Translations under genes and position numbers: made by a program | Notes under the pieces: generated by a model | Told to the model about the DNA's origin: nothing | The model's input: only the letters and a program-made list of their open reading frames with translations | Database searches by the model: none | Shown: positions 1-9,786 of the stretch, one piece after another | How the letters are laid out: the number at the start of each line of letters is the position of its first letter | How positions within the stretch are numbered: position 1 is the first letter of the stretch | NCBI GenBank assembly: GCA_016743235.1 | Contig: VRZD01000003.1 | Location: 62,001 to 126,000, forward strand | Source: Pantanalinema sp. GBBB05 | Lineage (GTDB): Bacteria; Cyanobacteriota; Cyanobacteriia; Leptolyngbyales; Leptolyngbyaceae | Direction: 5' to 3' | Length of the DNA stretch: 64,000 nucleotides

Positions 1-2
1 TA

Positions 3-779
3 GGTACCGCATTACGGACAACCCCGCCCCAATTTGATCCTTGGACCCTGAGCCTGTTGCGCTCGGCGGAAGCCAGTGGAGCCTTAATTGAGGTCTGTGA
101 ACGGTTAGCAGTAGCGGTAGAAATGCAGCACCAGCGTCAAAAGCTGTATCGATCGGTGGCTTTATCTACCGGCGCCATTCTGCTCTGTTCTTTGGCACTC
201 CTCCTATTTGTTGCTTCTGGTGGGACAGGATTTCTTGTCAGCCCAATTTTTTGGTTAATTGGGTTAATTCTAACGATCGCACCGATCGTCGCGACAATAC
301 TAGGTAGTACCAGTAAAGTTAGCCAAACCTGGCATTCGGTCTCGACAGGAATTCCTCCCCTTAAAGATCTAGAAGCCGCCCGCTCAATGGTAATTTTCTC
401 CGAGTTAGAACTACCGTTACGCTGCGGGTTATCGATTTTACAAGGGGTAGATTTAGTCCGTCCCCGCATTCCTGACCCAGAATTGGCAAAAGCTTTATCG
501 ATGGCGTCTCGGCAAATTCGGGCAGGCAATCCGTTAAGTGATAGTTTGCATGACAAAATTCCCGCCCATGCCTTGCAAATGCTACGAACTGGGGAAGTCG
601 CTGGCAAATTAGACGAAATGCTGCGCAAAATTGGCGAATACTACCAGGATGACTTGGAAAGTCGCTTGAAAGGACTTCAGGGCATGCTGCGCCCGATCGG
701 GGTAGTGGCGATGGGTATATTAGTATTATTCGCGGGAGGACAACTGATCACCTCCTTGATCAGCACCTTCTCTAAATAA
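3..779 (+). CDS. Type II secretion / type IV pilus platform protein (GspF/PilC family), 5' end missing
   Basis: The reading frame is open to the left edge of the window, so the N-terminal part lies outside; 258 residues are visible. The visible protein begins with an L-L-R-S-A-E-A-S-G-A-L motif typical of the end of the first GspF domain. Two hydrophobic segments follow, then a complete second F domain with an ELPLRCGLSI segment and an LRTGEVAGKLDEML motif, and a C-terminal membrane helix (VVAMGILVLFAGGQ). GspF/PilC proteins are inner-membrane platforms on which the pilus or pseudopilus assembly ATPases act. A TTG at 57 could be taken for a start, but the conserved frame extends upstream of it, so I treat the gene as partial. 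Pilus versus secretion cannot be decided from this fragment. Confidence 0.85.
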   Translation, partial: GTALRTTPPQFDPWTLSLLRSAEASGALIEVCERLAVAVEMQHQRQKLYRSVALSTGAILLCSLALLLFVASGGTGFLVSPIFWLIGLILTIAPIVATILGSTSKVSQTWHSVSTGIPPLKDLEAARSMVIFSELELPLRCGLSILQGVDLVRPRIPDPELAKALSMASRQIRAGNPLSDSLHDKIPAHALQMLRTGEVAGKLDEMLRKIGEYYQDDLESRLKGLQGMLRPIGVVAMGILVLFAGGQLITSLISTFSK

Positions 780-804
780 AGCTTGAGTAATTACCACCTT
801 AAAA

Positions 805-830
805 AACTGCTATAGAGACTGTAAGCAGTT
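805..830. terminator. Weak hairpin downstream of the GspF-type gene
   Basis: A perfect 7-bp stem (AACTGCT / AGCAGTT, 12-nt loop) lies 25 bp after the stop codon. On the plus strand no T-run follows; on the minus strand six T's follow. It could act weakly in either direction. Confidence 0.3.
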
Positions 831-1000
831 AGTGATACTTTAGTACCATAAATATAGTCAGCTTGAAACGTTTTTCACCCCTCTCAAGCGCTGCTCACTA
901 CATCTAGCGTCGAGTTTAAAAGTAAACCGCTAAATCTATGTAGTCAATTGAGTCACGATCGCATACTCTATAACTCAGTCTTTGCCGAGTCTGAGCCATT

Positions 1001-3616
1001 ATGTCCTTTGTTGGTCTTCATATCCATAGTGATTACAGCCTCCTCGACGGTGCCAGCCAGCTACCGGAGATGATCGATCGCGCGATTGAGCTGAATATGC
1101 CCGCGATCGCGCTAACGGATCACGGGGTGATGTATGGGGCGATCGAACTCCTGAAGGTCTGTAAAAGCAAAGGCGGGGCGATCAAGCCGATCATCGGTAA
1201 CGAGATGTATGTGATTAACGGCGACATCACCAAGCAGGAACGCCGTCCGCGCTACCATCAGGTCGTGCTAGCAAAGGATACGCAGGGCTACAAGAATCTG
1301 GTTAAACTCACGACCCTATCTAACCTCAAGGGCTATCAAGGGAAAGGAATCTTTGCCCGTCCCTGCATCAACAAAGATTTATTAGAGCAATATCACGAAG
1401 GGCTGATTGTCACCTCAGCGTGTCTGGGTGGTGAGGTGCCCCAAGCGATTCTGCAAGATAAACCCGAAATTGCCCGGCGGGTAGCTCAGTGGTACAAAGA
1501 TTTATTTGGCGACGATTATTACCTGGAACTTCAGGATCACGGGTCGCAGGAAGACCGAATCGTGAATGTGGAATTGGTCAAAATCGCTCGAGAACTCGAT
1601 ATTGAAGTCATTTGTACCAATGATTCTCACTATATTTCCTGTTTTGATGTCGAGGCACACGATGCCTTGTTATGTATCCAAACCGGGAAATTGATCAGTG
1701 AAGAAAAACGGTTGCGCTATAGCGGTACGGAATATCTCAAGTCCGCCGATGAGATGCGCTGCTTATTCCGCGATCATCTGACAGAAGACATCATTGAGCA
1801 GGCGATCGCCAATACACTGAAAGTCGCGGACAAAATTTCTAGCTACGAGATTTTGGGGGAACCCCGGATTCCCGACTATCCGGTTCCCGCAGGCTACACC
1901 GCAGATGCCTATATGGAAAAGGTGGCGCGGGAAGGACTAGCCCAACGGCGGGACTGCAAATCGATCGAGGAAGTAGAACCGGAGTATCAGGAGCGGCTGG
2001 AATATGAACTGAAAATGATGCAACAGATGGGATTCTCGACCTACTTCCTCGTGGTTTGGGATTACATCAAATTTGCCCGTGATCAACGGATTCCAGTGGG
2101 ACCGGGACGGGGTTCTGCTGCCGGATCGTTGGTGGCTTATGCAATGGGGATTACCAACATTGATCCAGTACATCATGGCTTACTGTTCGAGCGCTTCCTC
2201 AATCCCGAACGGAAATCGATGCCGGATATTGATACCGACTTCTGTATCGATCGCCGCGATGAGGTGATCCAGTACGTCACGGAGAAGTACGGCACTGAGC
2301 GGGTGGCACAGATTATCACCTACAACCGCATGACCTCCAAAGCGGTGTTGAAAGATGTGGCGCGGGTGCTGAATATTCCTTACGGGGAATCCGATCGCAT
2401 GACCAAAATGATTCCGGTGGTACGCGGGAAGCCTACGAAATTGAAGGTCATGATTTCGGATGACACTCCATCTCCCGACTTTAAGGACAAGTACCACAAA
2501 AACCTCACGGTTCCCGGCACCGATCCCGCTGTCACCTATCGTCGCTGGATTGATATGGCGATGCGGATTGAAGGTACGAACAAAAGTGTGGGAATTCATG
2601 CGGCAGGAGTCGTGATTTCGGCGCAACCCCTGGATGAAATTGTCCCCCTAGAACGCAACCAGGATGGGGCAGTGTTCACCCAATATTACATGGAAGATAT
2701 TGAGGCGCTGGGATTATTAAAAATGGACTTCCTGGGGCTAAAAAACCTGACCATGATCCAAAAGACGGTGGAATTGGTAGAACAAGGTCGGGGAATTAAA
2801 ATTGACCTCGATCGCTTGCCTCTCGACGACCCAGAATCCTACAAACTGTTGGCACGCGGCGATCTAGAAGGTGTCTTCCAATTGGAATCATCAGGGATGC
2901 GGCAAATTGTCCGCGATCTACGTCCCTCTGGTTTAGAAGATATTTCTTCAGTCCTCGCGCTCTACCGTCCGGGACCTCTAGATGCGGGGCTAATTCCTAA
3001 GTTTATTAACCGCAAACATGGACGGGAAAAAATCGATTATGCCCATGAAATTCTGGAGCCAATCCTGAAGGAAACCTACGGCATTATGGTCTACCAGGAA
3101 CAGATCATGAAGATTGCTCAGGATATGGCAGGGTATTCCCTGGGGCAAGCCGATTTGCTGCGGCGAGCGATGGGGAAAAAGAAGAAATCGGAGATGGAAA
3201 AACACCAGGAACTCTTTGTCAAAGGGTCAGAAAAAAATGGTGTGAAATCCAAGATTGCAGCGGAACTGTTTGAACAAATGGTGTTATTCGCCGAATATTG
3301 CCTCACCTATGACACGCCAATTTTAACGGTGGAATATGGCACAGTGCCGATCGGGGAAATTGTCGATAAACGGCTCAATTGTACGGTCTATAGTATGACT
3401 CCGCGCGGCTATATTTATACCCAACCGATTCGGCAATGGCACGATCGCGGTCAGCAAGAAGTGTTTGAGTACACGTTAGAAGATGGCTCCATTATTCGCG
3501 CCACTAAAGACCACAAATTTATGACTACTACAGGTCAAATGCTCGCGATCGACACTATTTTTGAACAAGGCTTAGATCTCAAGCAAATCGAAGTTCTCGC
3601 CCCCGTCTATGGTTAG
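1001..3616 (+). CDS. dnaE: DNA polymerase III alpha subunit, N-terminal half with split N-intein (DnaE-N)
   Basis: This encodes the first half of the replicative polymerase. The PHP domain starts with HIHSDYS (residues 7-13). The palm contains [10 protein letters not shown] near residue 370, the catalytic aspartates in PDIDTDF (D411, D413), and a third in KMDFLGL (D576). Cys767, after FAEY, begins 105 residues of N-intein: block A starts [10 protein letters not shown] and the block B region contains ATKDHKF. The frame stops at the end of the intein half, as in other cyanobacterial split dnaE genes, where a separate C-intein/C-extein gene elsewhere supplies the rest by protein trans-splicing. 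The C-half is not in this window. The start codon ATG at 1001 gives the expected [10 protein letters not shown] beginning. Full-length alpha subunits are roughly 1,150 residues, so the 766-residue extein here is the expected proportion. Confidence 0.96.
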   Translation: MSFVGLHIHSDYSLLDGASQLPEMIDRAIELNMPAIALTDHGVMYGAIELLKVCKSKGGAIKPIIGNEMYVINGDITKQERRPRYHQVVLAKDTQGYKNLVKLTTLSNLKGYQGKGIFARPCINKDLLEQYHEGLIVTSACLGGEVPQAILQDKPEIARRVAQWYKDLFGDDYYLELQDHGSQEDRIVNVELVKIARELDIEVICTNDSHYISCFDVEAHDALLCIQTGKLISEEKRLRYSGTEYLKSADEMRCLFRDHLTEDIIEQAIANTLKVADKISSYEILGEPRIPDYPVPAGYTADAYMEKVAREGLAQRRDCKSIEEVEPEYQERLEYELKMMQQMGFSTYFLVVWDYIKFARDQRIPVGPGRGSAAGSLVAYAMGITNIDPVHHGLLFERFLNPERKSMPDIDTDFCIDRRDEVIQYVTEKYGTERVAQIITYNRMTSKAVLKDVARVLNIPYGESDRMTKMIPVVRGKPTKLKVMISDDTPSPDFKDKYHKNLTVPGTDPAVTYRRWIDMAMRIEGTNKSVGIHAAGVVISAQPLDEIVPLERNQDGAVFTQYYMEDIEALGLLKMDFLGLKNLTMIQKTVELVEQGRGIKIDLDRLPLDDPESYKLLARGDLEGVFQLESSGMRQIVRDLRPSGLEDISSVLALYRPGPLDAGLIPKFINRKHGREKIDYAHEILEPILKETYGIMVYQEQIMKIAQDMAGYSLGQADLLRRAMGKKKKSEMEKHQELFVKGSEKNGVKSKIAAELFEQMVLFAEYCLTYDTPILTVEYGTVPIGEIVDKRLNCTVYSMTPRGYIYTQPIRQWHDRGQQEVFEYTLEDGSIIRATKDHKFMTTTGQMLAIDTIFEQGLDLKQIEVLAPVYG

Positions 3617-3668
3617 GGCATGCAACTGCCATAATAGAAAGTAGATTTTAGAGATCAGCAGTAGTCCT

Positions 3669-3896
3669 ATGTCTCTCCAGGAACTCAAAGAGCAGGCTTT
3701 TAAGCTATCGGTGGGCGATCGCCTTGCCTTAGTCGGTGCAATTATTGAATCTTTACAAGAACTGCCCAGTCTTCCACCTGAACGATCCAGAGCAATTGAG
3801 CAGATGCGAGGTTTGCTGAAGACAGATCAACCTGCACCGACTGATGAAGAAGTAGCTGCCATGCTAGAAGAACGGCGGGTGGAGAAATATCTGTAG
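3669..3896 (+). CDS. Putative antitoxin of a PIN-type toxin-antitoxin pair
   Basis: A 75-residue acidic/basic helical protein (begins MSLQELKEQAFKLSVGDR, ends EERRVEKYL). Its stop codon overlaps the GTG start of the following PIN-domain gene by one base, which is the usual arrangement of toxin-antitoxin operons. The N-terminal pattern (short helix, S-x-G-D-R-L-A-L, then I-I-E-S-L) resembles the addiction-module antitoxins common beside cyanobacterial PIN proteins. The role is inferred from context and size; no DNA-binding fold is obvious by eye. Confidence 0.75.
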   Translation: MSLQELKEQAFKLSVGDRLALVGAIIESLQELPSLPPERSRAIEQMRGLLKTDQPAPTDEEVAAMLEERRVEKYL

Positions 3897-4303
3897 TGAG
3901 AGTGCTGATTGATACCAATATTATTCTGGACTATCTATTACAGAGAGAGCCTTTTTTTCAAAATGCAAATCTACTATTTCAAGCCATCAATTCTGGTCGT
4001 GTTGTGGCATATTTGACTGCCACAACTCTTACTGATATTTTTTATATTGCTCGTCGGCATACTGGTAGTATTGAGCAAGCAAGGCAAGCCACTTTCGAAA
4101 TACTAACCGCTATGGCAATTTGCCCGGTCAACCGAGCAGTTTTAGAATCAGCATTTGCATCTGCTATACCTGATTTTGAAGATGCTGTTCAAATAGCTTG
4201 CGCGATCGCTCAAGGCTTGGATGCTATAGTTACTCGTGATGCTACTTTTTCAAGTATGTTAATCTCTGTTTTAACTGTTGAAGAAGTTTTACAACAGCTA
4301 TGA
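3896..4303 (+). CDS. PIN-domain ribonuclease toxin (VapC-like)
   Basis: A 135-residue protein of PIN-fold length. The N terminus VLIDTNIILDYLL carries the first catalytic acidic residue (D of LIDTN); the fold's second acidic cluster is seen in the middle and in DFEDAVQIACA, and the last in VTRDATF. PIN proteins of this type cleave RNA with a divalent metal and are held inactive by a cognate antitoxin, here presumably the overlapping upstream gene. The start is GTG at 3896, with a second GTG two codons later; either is possible. No promoter separates the two genes, so they form one operon. The RNA target is unknown. Confidence 0.85.
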   Translation: MRVLIDTNIILDYLLQREPFFQNANLLFQAINSGRVVAYLTATTLTDIFYIARRHTGSIEQARQATFEILTAMAICPVNRAVLESAFASAIPDFEDAVQIACAIAQGLDAIVTRDATFSSMLISVLTVEEVLQQL

Positions 4304-4463
4304 ACTGGCAAGCACTAATAGAAAAAGGCTAGTTAAGCAGAGGTCGCTTCAATTATCACTCAACTTCCACAAACAGGTTGCATTGATAGATAAACCGAGA
4401 TAACTAGATCAGGGAAGCGTCATTAATCAAATGATTTGCTCAACTTTTCTAGAGAACATATCT

Positions 4464-5573
4464 ATGAATCCTTTCAGCGTAACCTTTGATCTTCCGGTGG
4501 AAATTGCTCAGGGATTAGCAATTGGGGACTATGAGCGGGTTGGTGGAATCATTCGGGAAGCGGGTAGTAAGCAAGTAGTAGCCTGGTTAAGAGAGCTAGG
4601 TTCAACTCTGCCCCGAACGGTGGCTTTACCGGGAATGCTACAGACGGCAACAGCAGCCAGCTTGTTAAATCTGGGAATTTCTGCGATCGGATTACCAATC
4701 ATCTTGCAACGTTTGGGAGTCATCGAAAATAACTTACGGCAGATTCAAACAGAGATTAAGGATTTAAATCATAAAGTTAATCTAGGCTTTTACGCTAATT
4801 TTGAAGCAGCATTGCAAGCCGCTACTGATGCTTTTACATTTGAGAATTTGGCTTATCGAGAAAGTCGAGCTTTAGAGGCAATTAGTCGCTTTGCTGAAGC
4901 CCAATCAATCTATAAGAATCTAGCAGACAAAGAACTTGAGCAGAAAAATGTAATCGCGATCGAATATCTTCTGACCTTATCTTTAGCTTATCTAGCCCAA
5001 GTTCATTGCTATTTAGAATTAGGAGAATCAAAGAAGGCTTTAGCTCGCTTACAAGAAGGGATTGAAAAGCTGCGTCCTCGCTTCCAAAAATATGTTGAAG
5101 TTCTACTGACTGATAATCCAGCGATTTACTTACAACCTCAATTAAAAGGGAAAATTAGTTTAAGCAGATTAACCAGAGTTTACCAGTGGATTAATCCAAC
5201 TTTAGATGAGAATACTGTATTTGAATTGCAACGAGATAACTTGTTTGAACTGGCTAAATATTCGATGCAATCGGTGAAAGATCTCCCTAAACCTGTGGCG
5301 TTAGGAGTTTTAACACTCAAGTTTGCCTTTTCACCTAATTCGCCGTCTGCCAAAAATATTACATCCCAAAAAGATGAACTGGTAAAGGCAATGATAACGA
5401 TGGAATCCGTGATTGAAACTAGCCAGCGATTACAAGCCTATGAAACCGAAATTAAAGCCATTCATCAATTAGGAATGAGCTTCCAGGATTGGATGCAGTT
5501 AGCTCCAACAGAAGCCCAAATAGCAAGAGTAGATTTAATGTATATCTTGCTATCTGAGCCGATAGCACTTTAA
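4464..5573 (+). CDS. Protein of unknown function: hydrophobic segment, coiled coil and helical repeats
   Basis: I do not recognise this 369-residue protein. In order it has an N-terminal region (IAQGLAIGDYERVGGII...KQVVAWLREL), a glycine/leucine-rich hydrophobic stretch (SLLNLGISAIGLPII, about residues 72-90), a predicted coiled coil (NNLRQIQTEIKDLNHKVN), then long amphipathic helices with a TPR-like look (EAISRFAEAQSIYKNLADKE and later ALARLQEGIEKL). An upstream in-frame ATG exists at 4431, but the ATG at 4464 is preceded by a purine-rich AGAGAA and gives a more natural N terminus. The gene follows a toxin-antitoxin pair after 160 bp. Its stop codon overlaps that of the convergent dusB gene (TTAA shared). 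The layout suggests a membrane-touching helical regulator or effector, but this is inference. Confidence 0.75.
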   Translation: MNPFSVTFDLPVEIAQGLAIGDYERVGGIIREAGSKQVVAWLRELGSTLPRTVALPGMLQTATAASLLNLGISAIGLPIILQRLGVIENNLRQIQTEIKDLNHKVNLGFYANFEAALQAATDAFTFENLAYRESRALEAISRFAEAQSIYKNLADKELEQKNVIAIEYLLTLSLAYLAQVHCYLELGESKKALARLQEGIEKLRPRFQKYVEVLLTDNPAIYLQPQLKGKISLSRLTRVYQWINPTLDENTVFELQRDNLFELAKYSMQSVKDLPKPVALGVLTLKFAFSPNSPSAKNITSQKDELVKAMITMESVIETSQRLQAYETEIKAIHQLGMSFQDWMQLAPTEAQIARVDLMYILLSEPIAL

Positions 5574-6634
5574 ATCACCGCTAATTCTGGGGTTTCCGAT
5601 TCTGGTTCTGTACCAAAGTCATCGGTATTCATTACTCGATCGATCGTCCGATCGAGTAATTCCAGTCCTTGATGCACATTCTCGATCGTGCTCAACTGTC
5701 CCCGCAACTCTGCCGCACCCGCAAAGCCCTTCGAGTACCAGGTCATATGTTTCCGGGCTTGGCGCACCCCGCGATCGCCCTTATATTCCCACAACATCCA
5801 TAAATGCTCGCGGGCACACTGTAACCGCTCGATCGGAGTTGGTACAGGTTTAGTGGTTCCGGTCTTCAAGAAATAATCGATTTCACCGACCAAAAACGGA
5901 TAGCCCAACGTGCCCCGCGAACACATGACGCCATCGGCTCCCGTCAGTTCCAGACATTTAACTGCCGCTTCCACGGAAAAAATGTCGCCATTGGCAATCA
6001 CCGGAATCGACAGAATCTCCTTCACCCGCGCAATCCATTCCCACTTTGCCAAGCCGTTGTAGCCCTGAGCGCGAGTCCGTCCATGTACCGTGATCATCTG
6101 CGCCCCGGCATCCTCCATGCGTTTGGCAAAATCCAGAATATTGATTTCCTTATCTGTCCAGCCAATCCGGGTTTTCACCGTCACCGGCACCTTGACTGCC
6201 TGAGTCACCGATCGCACGATCGCCTCTGCTACTTCCGGTTGCCGCAATAACGAAGAACCACCGCCATTCTTGGTGATTTTGTTCACCGGACAACCCATAT
6301 TGATATCGACGGTATCCGCGCCTTCGGCAACCGCCATTTGTGCCGCTTCCGCCAAAAAATCTGGGCGGCAATCAAATAGCTGAATACTAATTGGGCGCTC
6401 GTTCGGGTCTACCTCCATCAGCTTGGGCAGTTCCTTGACGTAATGCAGCCCCGTCGCGTTCACCATTTCGGTATACATCATCGAATCGGGCGCATACCGC
6501 CGCACCAACCGCCGAAACACCAGATCTGTGACTCCAGACAACGGCGATTGCAACACCCGACTCTTGACCTCAAAGGGACCAATCTTCAGGGGAGTAGCGA
6601 GGCGTTCTTGCAGGGCAGGCGACAAAGCAACCAT
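5570..6634 (-). CDS. dusB: tRNA-dihydrouridine synthase (DusB/NifR3-like)
   Basis: A 354-residue flavoenzyme that reduces uridines in the tRNA D-loop using FMN and NADPH. Hallmarks are the N-terminal PLSGVTDLVFR motif, the catalytic-cysteine motif DINMGCPVNKITK followed by GGGSSLLRQPE, the KTRIGW segment, the HGRTRAQGYNG motif and the NGDIFS phosphate-binding loop. The order and the NMGCP form match the DusB/NifR3 branch rather than DusA. The gene runs leftward and its stop codon overlaps that of the preceding plus-strand gene. It diverges from the Hsp20 gene across a 357-bp spacer. Confidence 0.92.
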   Translation of the reverse strand: MVALSPALQERLATPLKIGPFEVKSRVLQSPLSGVTDLVFRRLVRRYAPDSMMYTEMVNATGLHYVKELPKLMEVDPNERPISIQLFDCRPDFLAEAAQMAVAEGADTVDINMGCPVNKITKNGGGSSLLRQPEVAEAIVRSVTQAVKVPVTVKTRIGWTDKEINILDFAKRMEDAGAQMITVHGRTRAQGYNGLAKWEWIARVKEILSIPVIANGDIFSVEAAVKCLELTGADGVMCSRGTLGYPFLVGEIDYFLKTGTTKPVPTPIERLQCAREHLWMLWEYKGDRGVRQARKHMTWYSKGFAGAAELRGQLSTIENVHQGLELLDRTIDRVMNTDDFGTEPESETPELAVI

Positions 6635-6991
6635 AGCGAACCAAATGGAATTAGCTTCCTCATTCTATCGTTGCGGAATTGCATCGGTAAACCGAACGCT
6701 AAATTTCGGTTTGCCTAACCTATGAAAGAGACTTAATTTACTAGCTAAAATCGGGAACTACGACCGGAGAATTACGGTTTACCTCAATGCTACAAACCTA
6801 AGCCTGCCTTACATTAGAAACATCAGGAACACGACAGAGTTCAACCAAAATAAAGCCGAACTCAACTAACAGTCAAGCCCTGAATATCTGATTTATTACT
6901 TAACACTTTGATGCTGAAACGTTACTTAGTTTCTCCACACCTAACCCAGCACAAGTACACAATCAATCCATCAGTTTCAGGAGGTAATCGT
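6635..6991. promoter_or_regulatory. Divergent spacer between dusB and the Hsp20 gene, with inverted repeat
   Basis: This 357-bp gap has no credible small gene. It contains a perfect 8-bp inverted repeat, AAACCGAA / TTCGGTTT (6689-6696 and 6705-6712, 8-nt loop), about 55 bp upstream of dusB. This is a candidate operator or leader hairpin. No CIRCE element (TTAGCACTC-N9-GAGTGCTAA) was seen. Confidence 0.35.
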
Positions 6992-7483
6992 ATGGCAATG
7001 ATTCGTTGGCAACCATGGCAAGAAATGGAAACCCTGCGTCGTCAATTCGACCAATTGTTTGATGAATTAGCTCCAATTAGCCGGGATGCGGTGTCCACCG
7101 TTACAGGTCGCGCCTGGGCACCGGCGATCGAACTAAAAACGACCGAAACCGATGTGGTACTCCGGGCGGAACTCCCTGGCATTGATGCCAAAGATATCGA
7201 CATTCAAGTCACTCAGGATGCCGTCTCGATCGCTGGTGAATATAAGGCTGAATCCAAGACTGAAGAACACCAAATTTTCCGGACTGAATTCCGTTATGGC
7301 AGCTTCCGGCGGGTGATTGGTCTGCCGATCGCCGTCCAAAACGATAAAGCCAATGCTGAGTTCAAAGATGGCATTTTGACCTTGACTATGCCGAAAGTCG
7401 AAGCCGATCGCCCCAAAGTGGTGAAGGTGAGCTTAAACGGTACGCCGATCACAGCAGCTCAGACCGAGCCAACTGAAGGCTAA
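6992..7483 (+). CDS. hspA: Small heat-shock protein, Hsp20/alpha-crystallin family
   Basis: A 163-residue ATP-independent chaperone. The start is ATG at 6992, set by a perfect AGGAGG (6979-6984) seven bases upstream; an in-frame upstream extension to 6908 lacks such a site. The N terminus (MAMIRWQPWQEMETLRRQFDQ) is the usual cyanobacterial Hsp17 beginning. The alpha-crystallin domain runs from about residue 45 to 140 with the ELPGIDAKDIDI strand and closes with the conserved A-x-x-x-D-G-x-L-T-L-T-M-P motif (AEFKDGILTLTMP). Such proteins hold unfolded proteins for refolding by DnaK and can bind thylakoid membranes. dnaK follows downstream on the same strand, after a strong terminator. Confidence 0.95.
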   Translation: MAMIRWQPWQEMETLRRQFDQLFDELAPISRDAVSTVTGRAWAPAIELKTTETDVVLRAELPGIDAKDIDIQVTQDAVSIAGEYKAESKTEEHQIFRTEFRYGSFRRVIGLPIAVQNDKANAEFKDGILTLTMPKVEADRPKVVKVSLNGTPITAAQTEPTEG

Positions 7484-7490
7484 TAGTATC

Positions 7491-7525
7491 GGGGGATGAG
7501 AAATCTGGGTTTGCTCTCATCCCCC
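7491..7525 (+). terminator. Strong hairpin terminator after the Hsp20 gene
   Basis: A perfect 11-bp stem, GGGGGATGAGA / TCTCATCCCCC, with a 13-nt loop, seven bases after the hsp20 stop codon. It is followed by CTTTCTC rather than a pure T-run. It separates the Hsp20 gene from dnaK transcriptionally. Confidence 0.75.
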
Positions 7526-7771
7526 CTTTCTCAATCACCCAATCGCGACCGTCCAAACCGTCCCCGCCCAGGTACGGTAAATACGCCTTCATCAGAAGTG
7601 ACGATCGCGCTCAGTATAGTAGACAGGCGTGTTGTGTAGCCGTCAGTCACCTCGCAAGGAATCGCTTCTGGTTGCTGTCCCTACCTCAATACCCTGTCGC
7701 CTTTCTTAAGGTGTAACGTTTGTGGCACGTCGCCACTCGTAGAAATTTTTGATTTATGGAGCCGAAGCACA

Positions 7772-9688
7772 ATGGCAAAAGTTGTCGGAATTGACTTAGG
7801 GACTACGAACTCTTGCGTGGCAGTCATGGAAGGTGGTAAGCCCACCGTAATCGCCAATGCCGAGGGCTTCCGGACTACCCCATCCGTTGTAGCGTTCGCG
7901 AAGAATGGCGATCGCTTAGTGGGTCAGATTGCTAAACGACAGGCAGTCATGAACCCCGAGAACACCTTTTACTCCGTCAAGCGGTTCATTGGTCGTCGCT
8001 TTGATGAAGTGACCCATGAAGCGACGGAAGTGTCTTACAAAGTTTTGAATATTAACGGGAACGTTAAACTCGACTGTCCCACCGTGGGCAAGCAGTTTGC
8101 TCCCGAAGAAATCTCGGCTCAAGTATTGCGGAAGCTGGTGGAAGATGCCAGTAAGTATTTAGGGGAAACTGTGACCCAGGCCGTCATCACCGTTCCGGCT
8201 TACTTCAACGACTCCCAACGGCAAGCCACCAAAGACGCGGGCAAGATCGCCGGGATTGAAGTGCTGCGGATCATCAACGAACCCACGGCTGCATCTCTGG
8301 CTTATGGCTTAGACAAGAAAGCCAATGAAACCATTCTGGTGTTTGACTTAGGGGGCGGTACGTTTGACGTGTCCATCCTAGAAATTGGTGATGGCGTGTT
8401 TGAAGTGTTGGCGACCTCGGGAGACACCCACCTAGGGGGCGACGACTTCGACAAGAAGATCGTGGACTTCCTGGCAGAAGAATTCCGTCGCACCGAAGGC
8501 ATCGACCTGCGGAAAGACAAGCAAGCCCTGCAACGATTAACCGAAGCGGCTGAAAAAGCCAAGATTGAGCTGTCCAGCGTCACCCAGGCAGAAATCAACC
8601 TGCCCTTCATCACCGCGACTCAGGATGGACCGAAGCACCTCGACACCACCCTGACCCGCGCCAAATTTGAAGAACTCTGTGCTGACCTGATCGATCGCTG
8701 CCGCATCCCCGTTGAAAATGCGCTCCGGGATGCCAAGCTCGACAAAGGCAATATTGATGAAGTGGTGATGGTGGGTGGTTCCACTCGGATTCCGGCGGTG
8801 CTGGAACTGGTGAAGCGCTTACTCGGTAAAGACCCCAACCAAACGGTGAACCCGGATGAAGTGGTGGCTGTGGGTGCGGCAATTCAAGCCGGTGTGCTGT
8901 CCGGTGAAGCCGGAACTGAAGGTCTACTACTACTAGACGTGACTCCACTGTCGTTGGGTGTGGAAACCCTGGGTGGCGTCATGACGAAGATCATTCCGCG
9001 TAACACCACCATTCCGACCAAGAAATCGGAAGTCTTCTCGACCGCCGTTGACGGACAGAGCAACGTGGAAATCCATGTGCTCCAGGGTGAACGGGAAATG
9101 TCGAACGACAACAAGAGTCTGGGAACCTTCCGCTTAGATGGCATTCCTCCCGCTCCTCGGGGTGTTCCTCAAATCGAAGTCACCTTTGACATTGACGCGA
9201 ACGGGATTCTGCAAGTCACCGCGAAGGACAAAGGCACGGGCAAGGAACAGTCGATCAGCATCACCGGCGCTTCTACCCTGCCGAAGGATGAAGTGGAGCG
9301 CATGGTGAATGAAGCCGAGCGCAATGCCAGTACCGACAAGGAACGGCGTGAGAAGATTGACCTGAAGAACCAGGCAGACTCGCTAGCCTACCAAGCTGAG
9401 AAGCAAATGTCGGAGCTGGGCGATAAAGTCTCGGCTGAAGATAAGAGCAAGGTGGAAGGACAGGTGAAGGATCTGAAAGACGCGATCGCCAAAGAAGATT
9501 TCGATCGCATCAAGACCCTGACTACCGAACTCCAGCAATCGCTGTACACGATCGGTAGCAACATCTATCAACAAGCGGGTGGTGGTAGCCCTGAAGATGG
9601 TGGTGCGGCTCCCCCTCCTCCTCCCGGTGGGTCTGCCTCCGGCGGTGAGGATGATGTGATTGATGCTGACTTCACCGAAAGCAAGTAG
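7772..9688 (+). CDS. dnaK: Molecular chaperone DnaK (Hsp70), DnaK2-like
   Basis: A 638-residue Hsp70 of normal length. It has the ATPase signatures IDLGTTNS at the start, [16 protein letters not shown] in the middle and [13 protein letters not shown] near residue 335, the interdomain linker [13 protein letters not shown], a substrate-binding domain, a helical lid and a C-terminal tail ending [13 protein letters not shown]. That EEVD-like acidic tail with DVIDADF is typical of the essential cyanobacterial DnaK2, although three dnaK paralogues usually occur and paralogue assignment by eye is tentative. No dnaJ or grpE is adjacent. A TATAGT box at 7615-7620 is a possible -10 element, without a clear -35. 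Confidence 0.96.
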   Translation: MAKVVGIDLGTTNSCVAVMEGGKPTVIANAEGFRTTPSVVAFAKNGDRLVGQIAKRQAVMNPENTFYSVKRFIGRRFDEVTHEATEVSYKVLNINGNVKLDCPTVGKQFAPEEISAQVLRKLVEDASKYLGETVTQAVITVPAYFNDSQRQATKDAGKIAGIEVLRIINEPTAASLAYGLDKKANETILVFDLGGGTFDVSILEIGDGVFEVLATSGDTHLGGDDFDKKIVDFLAEEFRRTEGIDLRKDKQALQRLTEAAEKAKIELSSVTQAEINLPFITATQDGPKHLDTTLTRAKFEELCADLIDRCRIPVENALRDAKLDKGNIDEVVMVGGSTRIPAVLELVKRLLGKDPNQTVNPDEVVAVGAAIQAGVLSGEAGTEGLLLLDVTPLSLGVETLGGVMTKIIPRNTTIPTKKSEVFSTAVDGQSNVEIHVLQGEREMSNDNKSLGTFRLDGIPPAPRGVPQIEVTFDIDANGILQVTAKDKGTGKEQSISITGASTLPKDEVERMVNEAERNASTDKERREKIDLKNQADSLAYQAEKQMSELGDKVSAEDKSKVEGQVKDLKDAIAKEDFDRIKTLTTELQQSLYTIGSNIYQQAGGGSPEDGGAAPPPPPGGSASGGEDDVIDADFTESK

Positions 9689-9742
9689 TCCGACTAGCTA
9701 GTTCCGACTGGTTGAGTCGGTGCATCGCTCCATAACTAAGAG

Positions 9743-9786
9743 GGCTGATAGACACAGAGCATTCTGAACTCTATCAGCCTTTTTTT
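9743..9786 (+). terminator. Rho-independent terminator after dnaK
   Basis: A 10-bp perfect stem GGCTGATAGA / TCTATCAGCC (9743-9752 and 9770-9779) with a 17-nt loop, followed at once by seven T's. It lies 55 bp after the dnaK stop codon. Confidence 0.9.

Noticed and set aside
4304..4332. Ten-codon frame starting inside the end of the PIN gene (MNWQALIEKG)
   Set aside because: Too short to be a gene; possibly a remnant of a longer protein, but nothing supports it.
7484..7600. 47-codon minus-strand frame after the Hsp20 gene
   Set aside because: No ribosome-binding site, and it overlaps the terminator and the Hsp20 coding region.
6635..7771. CIRCE operator for HrcA control of hsp20 or dnaK
   Set aside because: No TTAGCACTC-N9-GAGTGCTAA sequence was found upstream of either gene.
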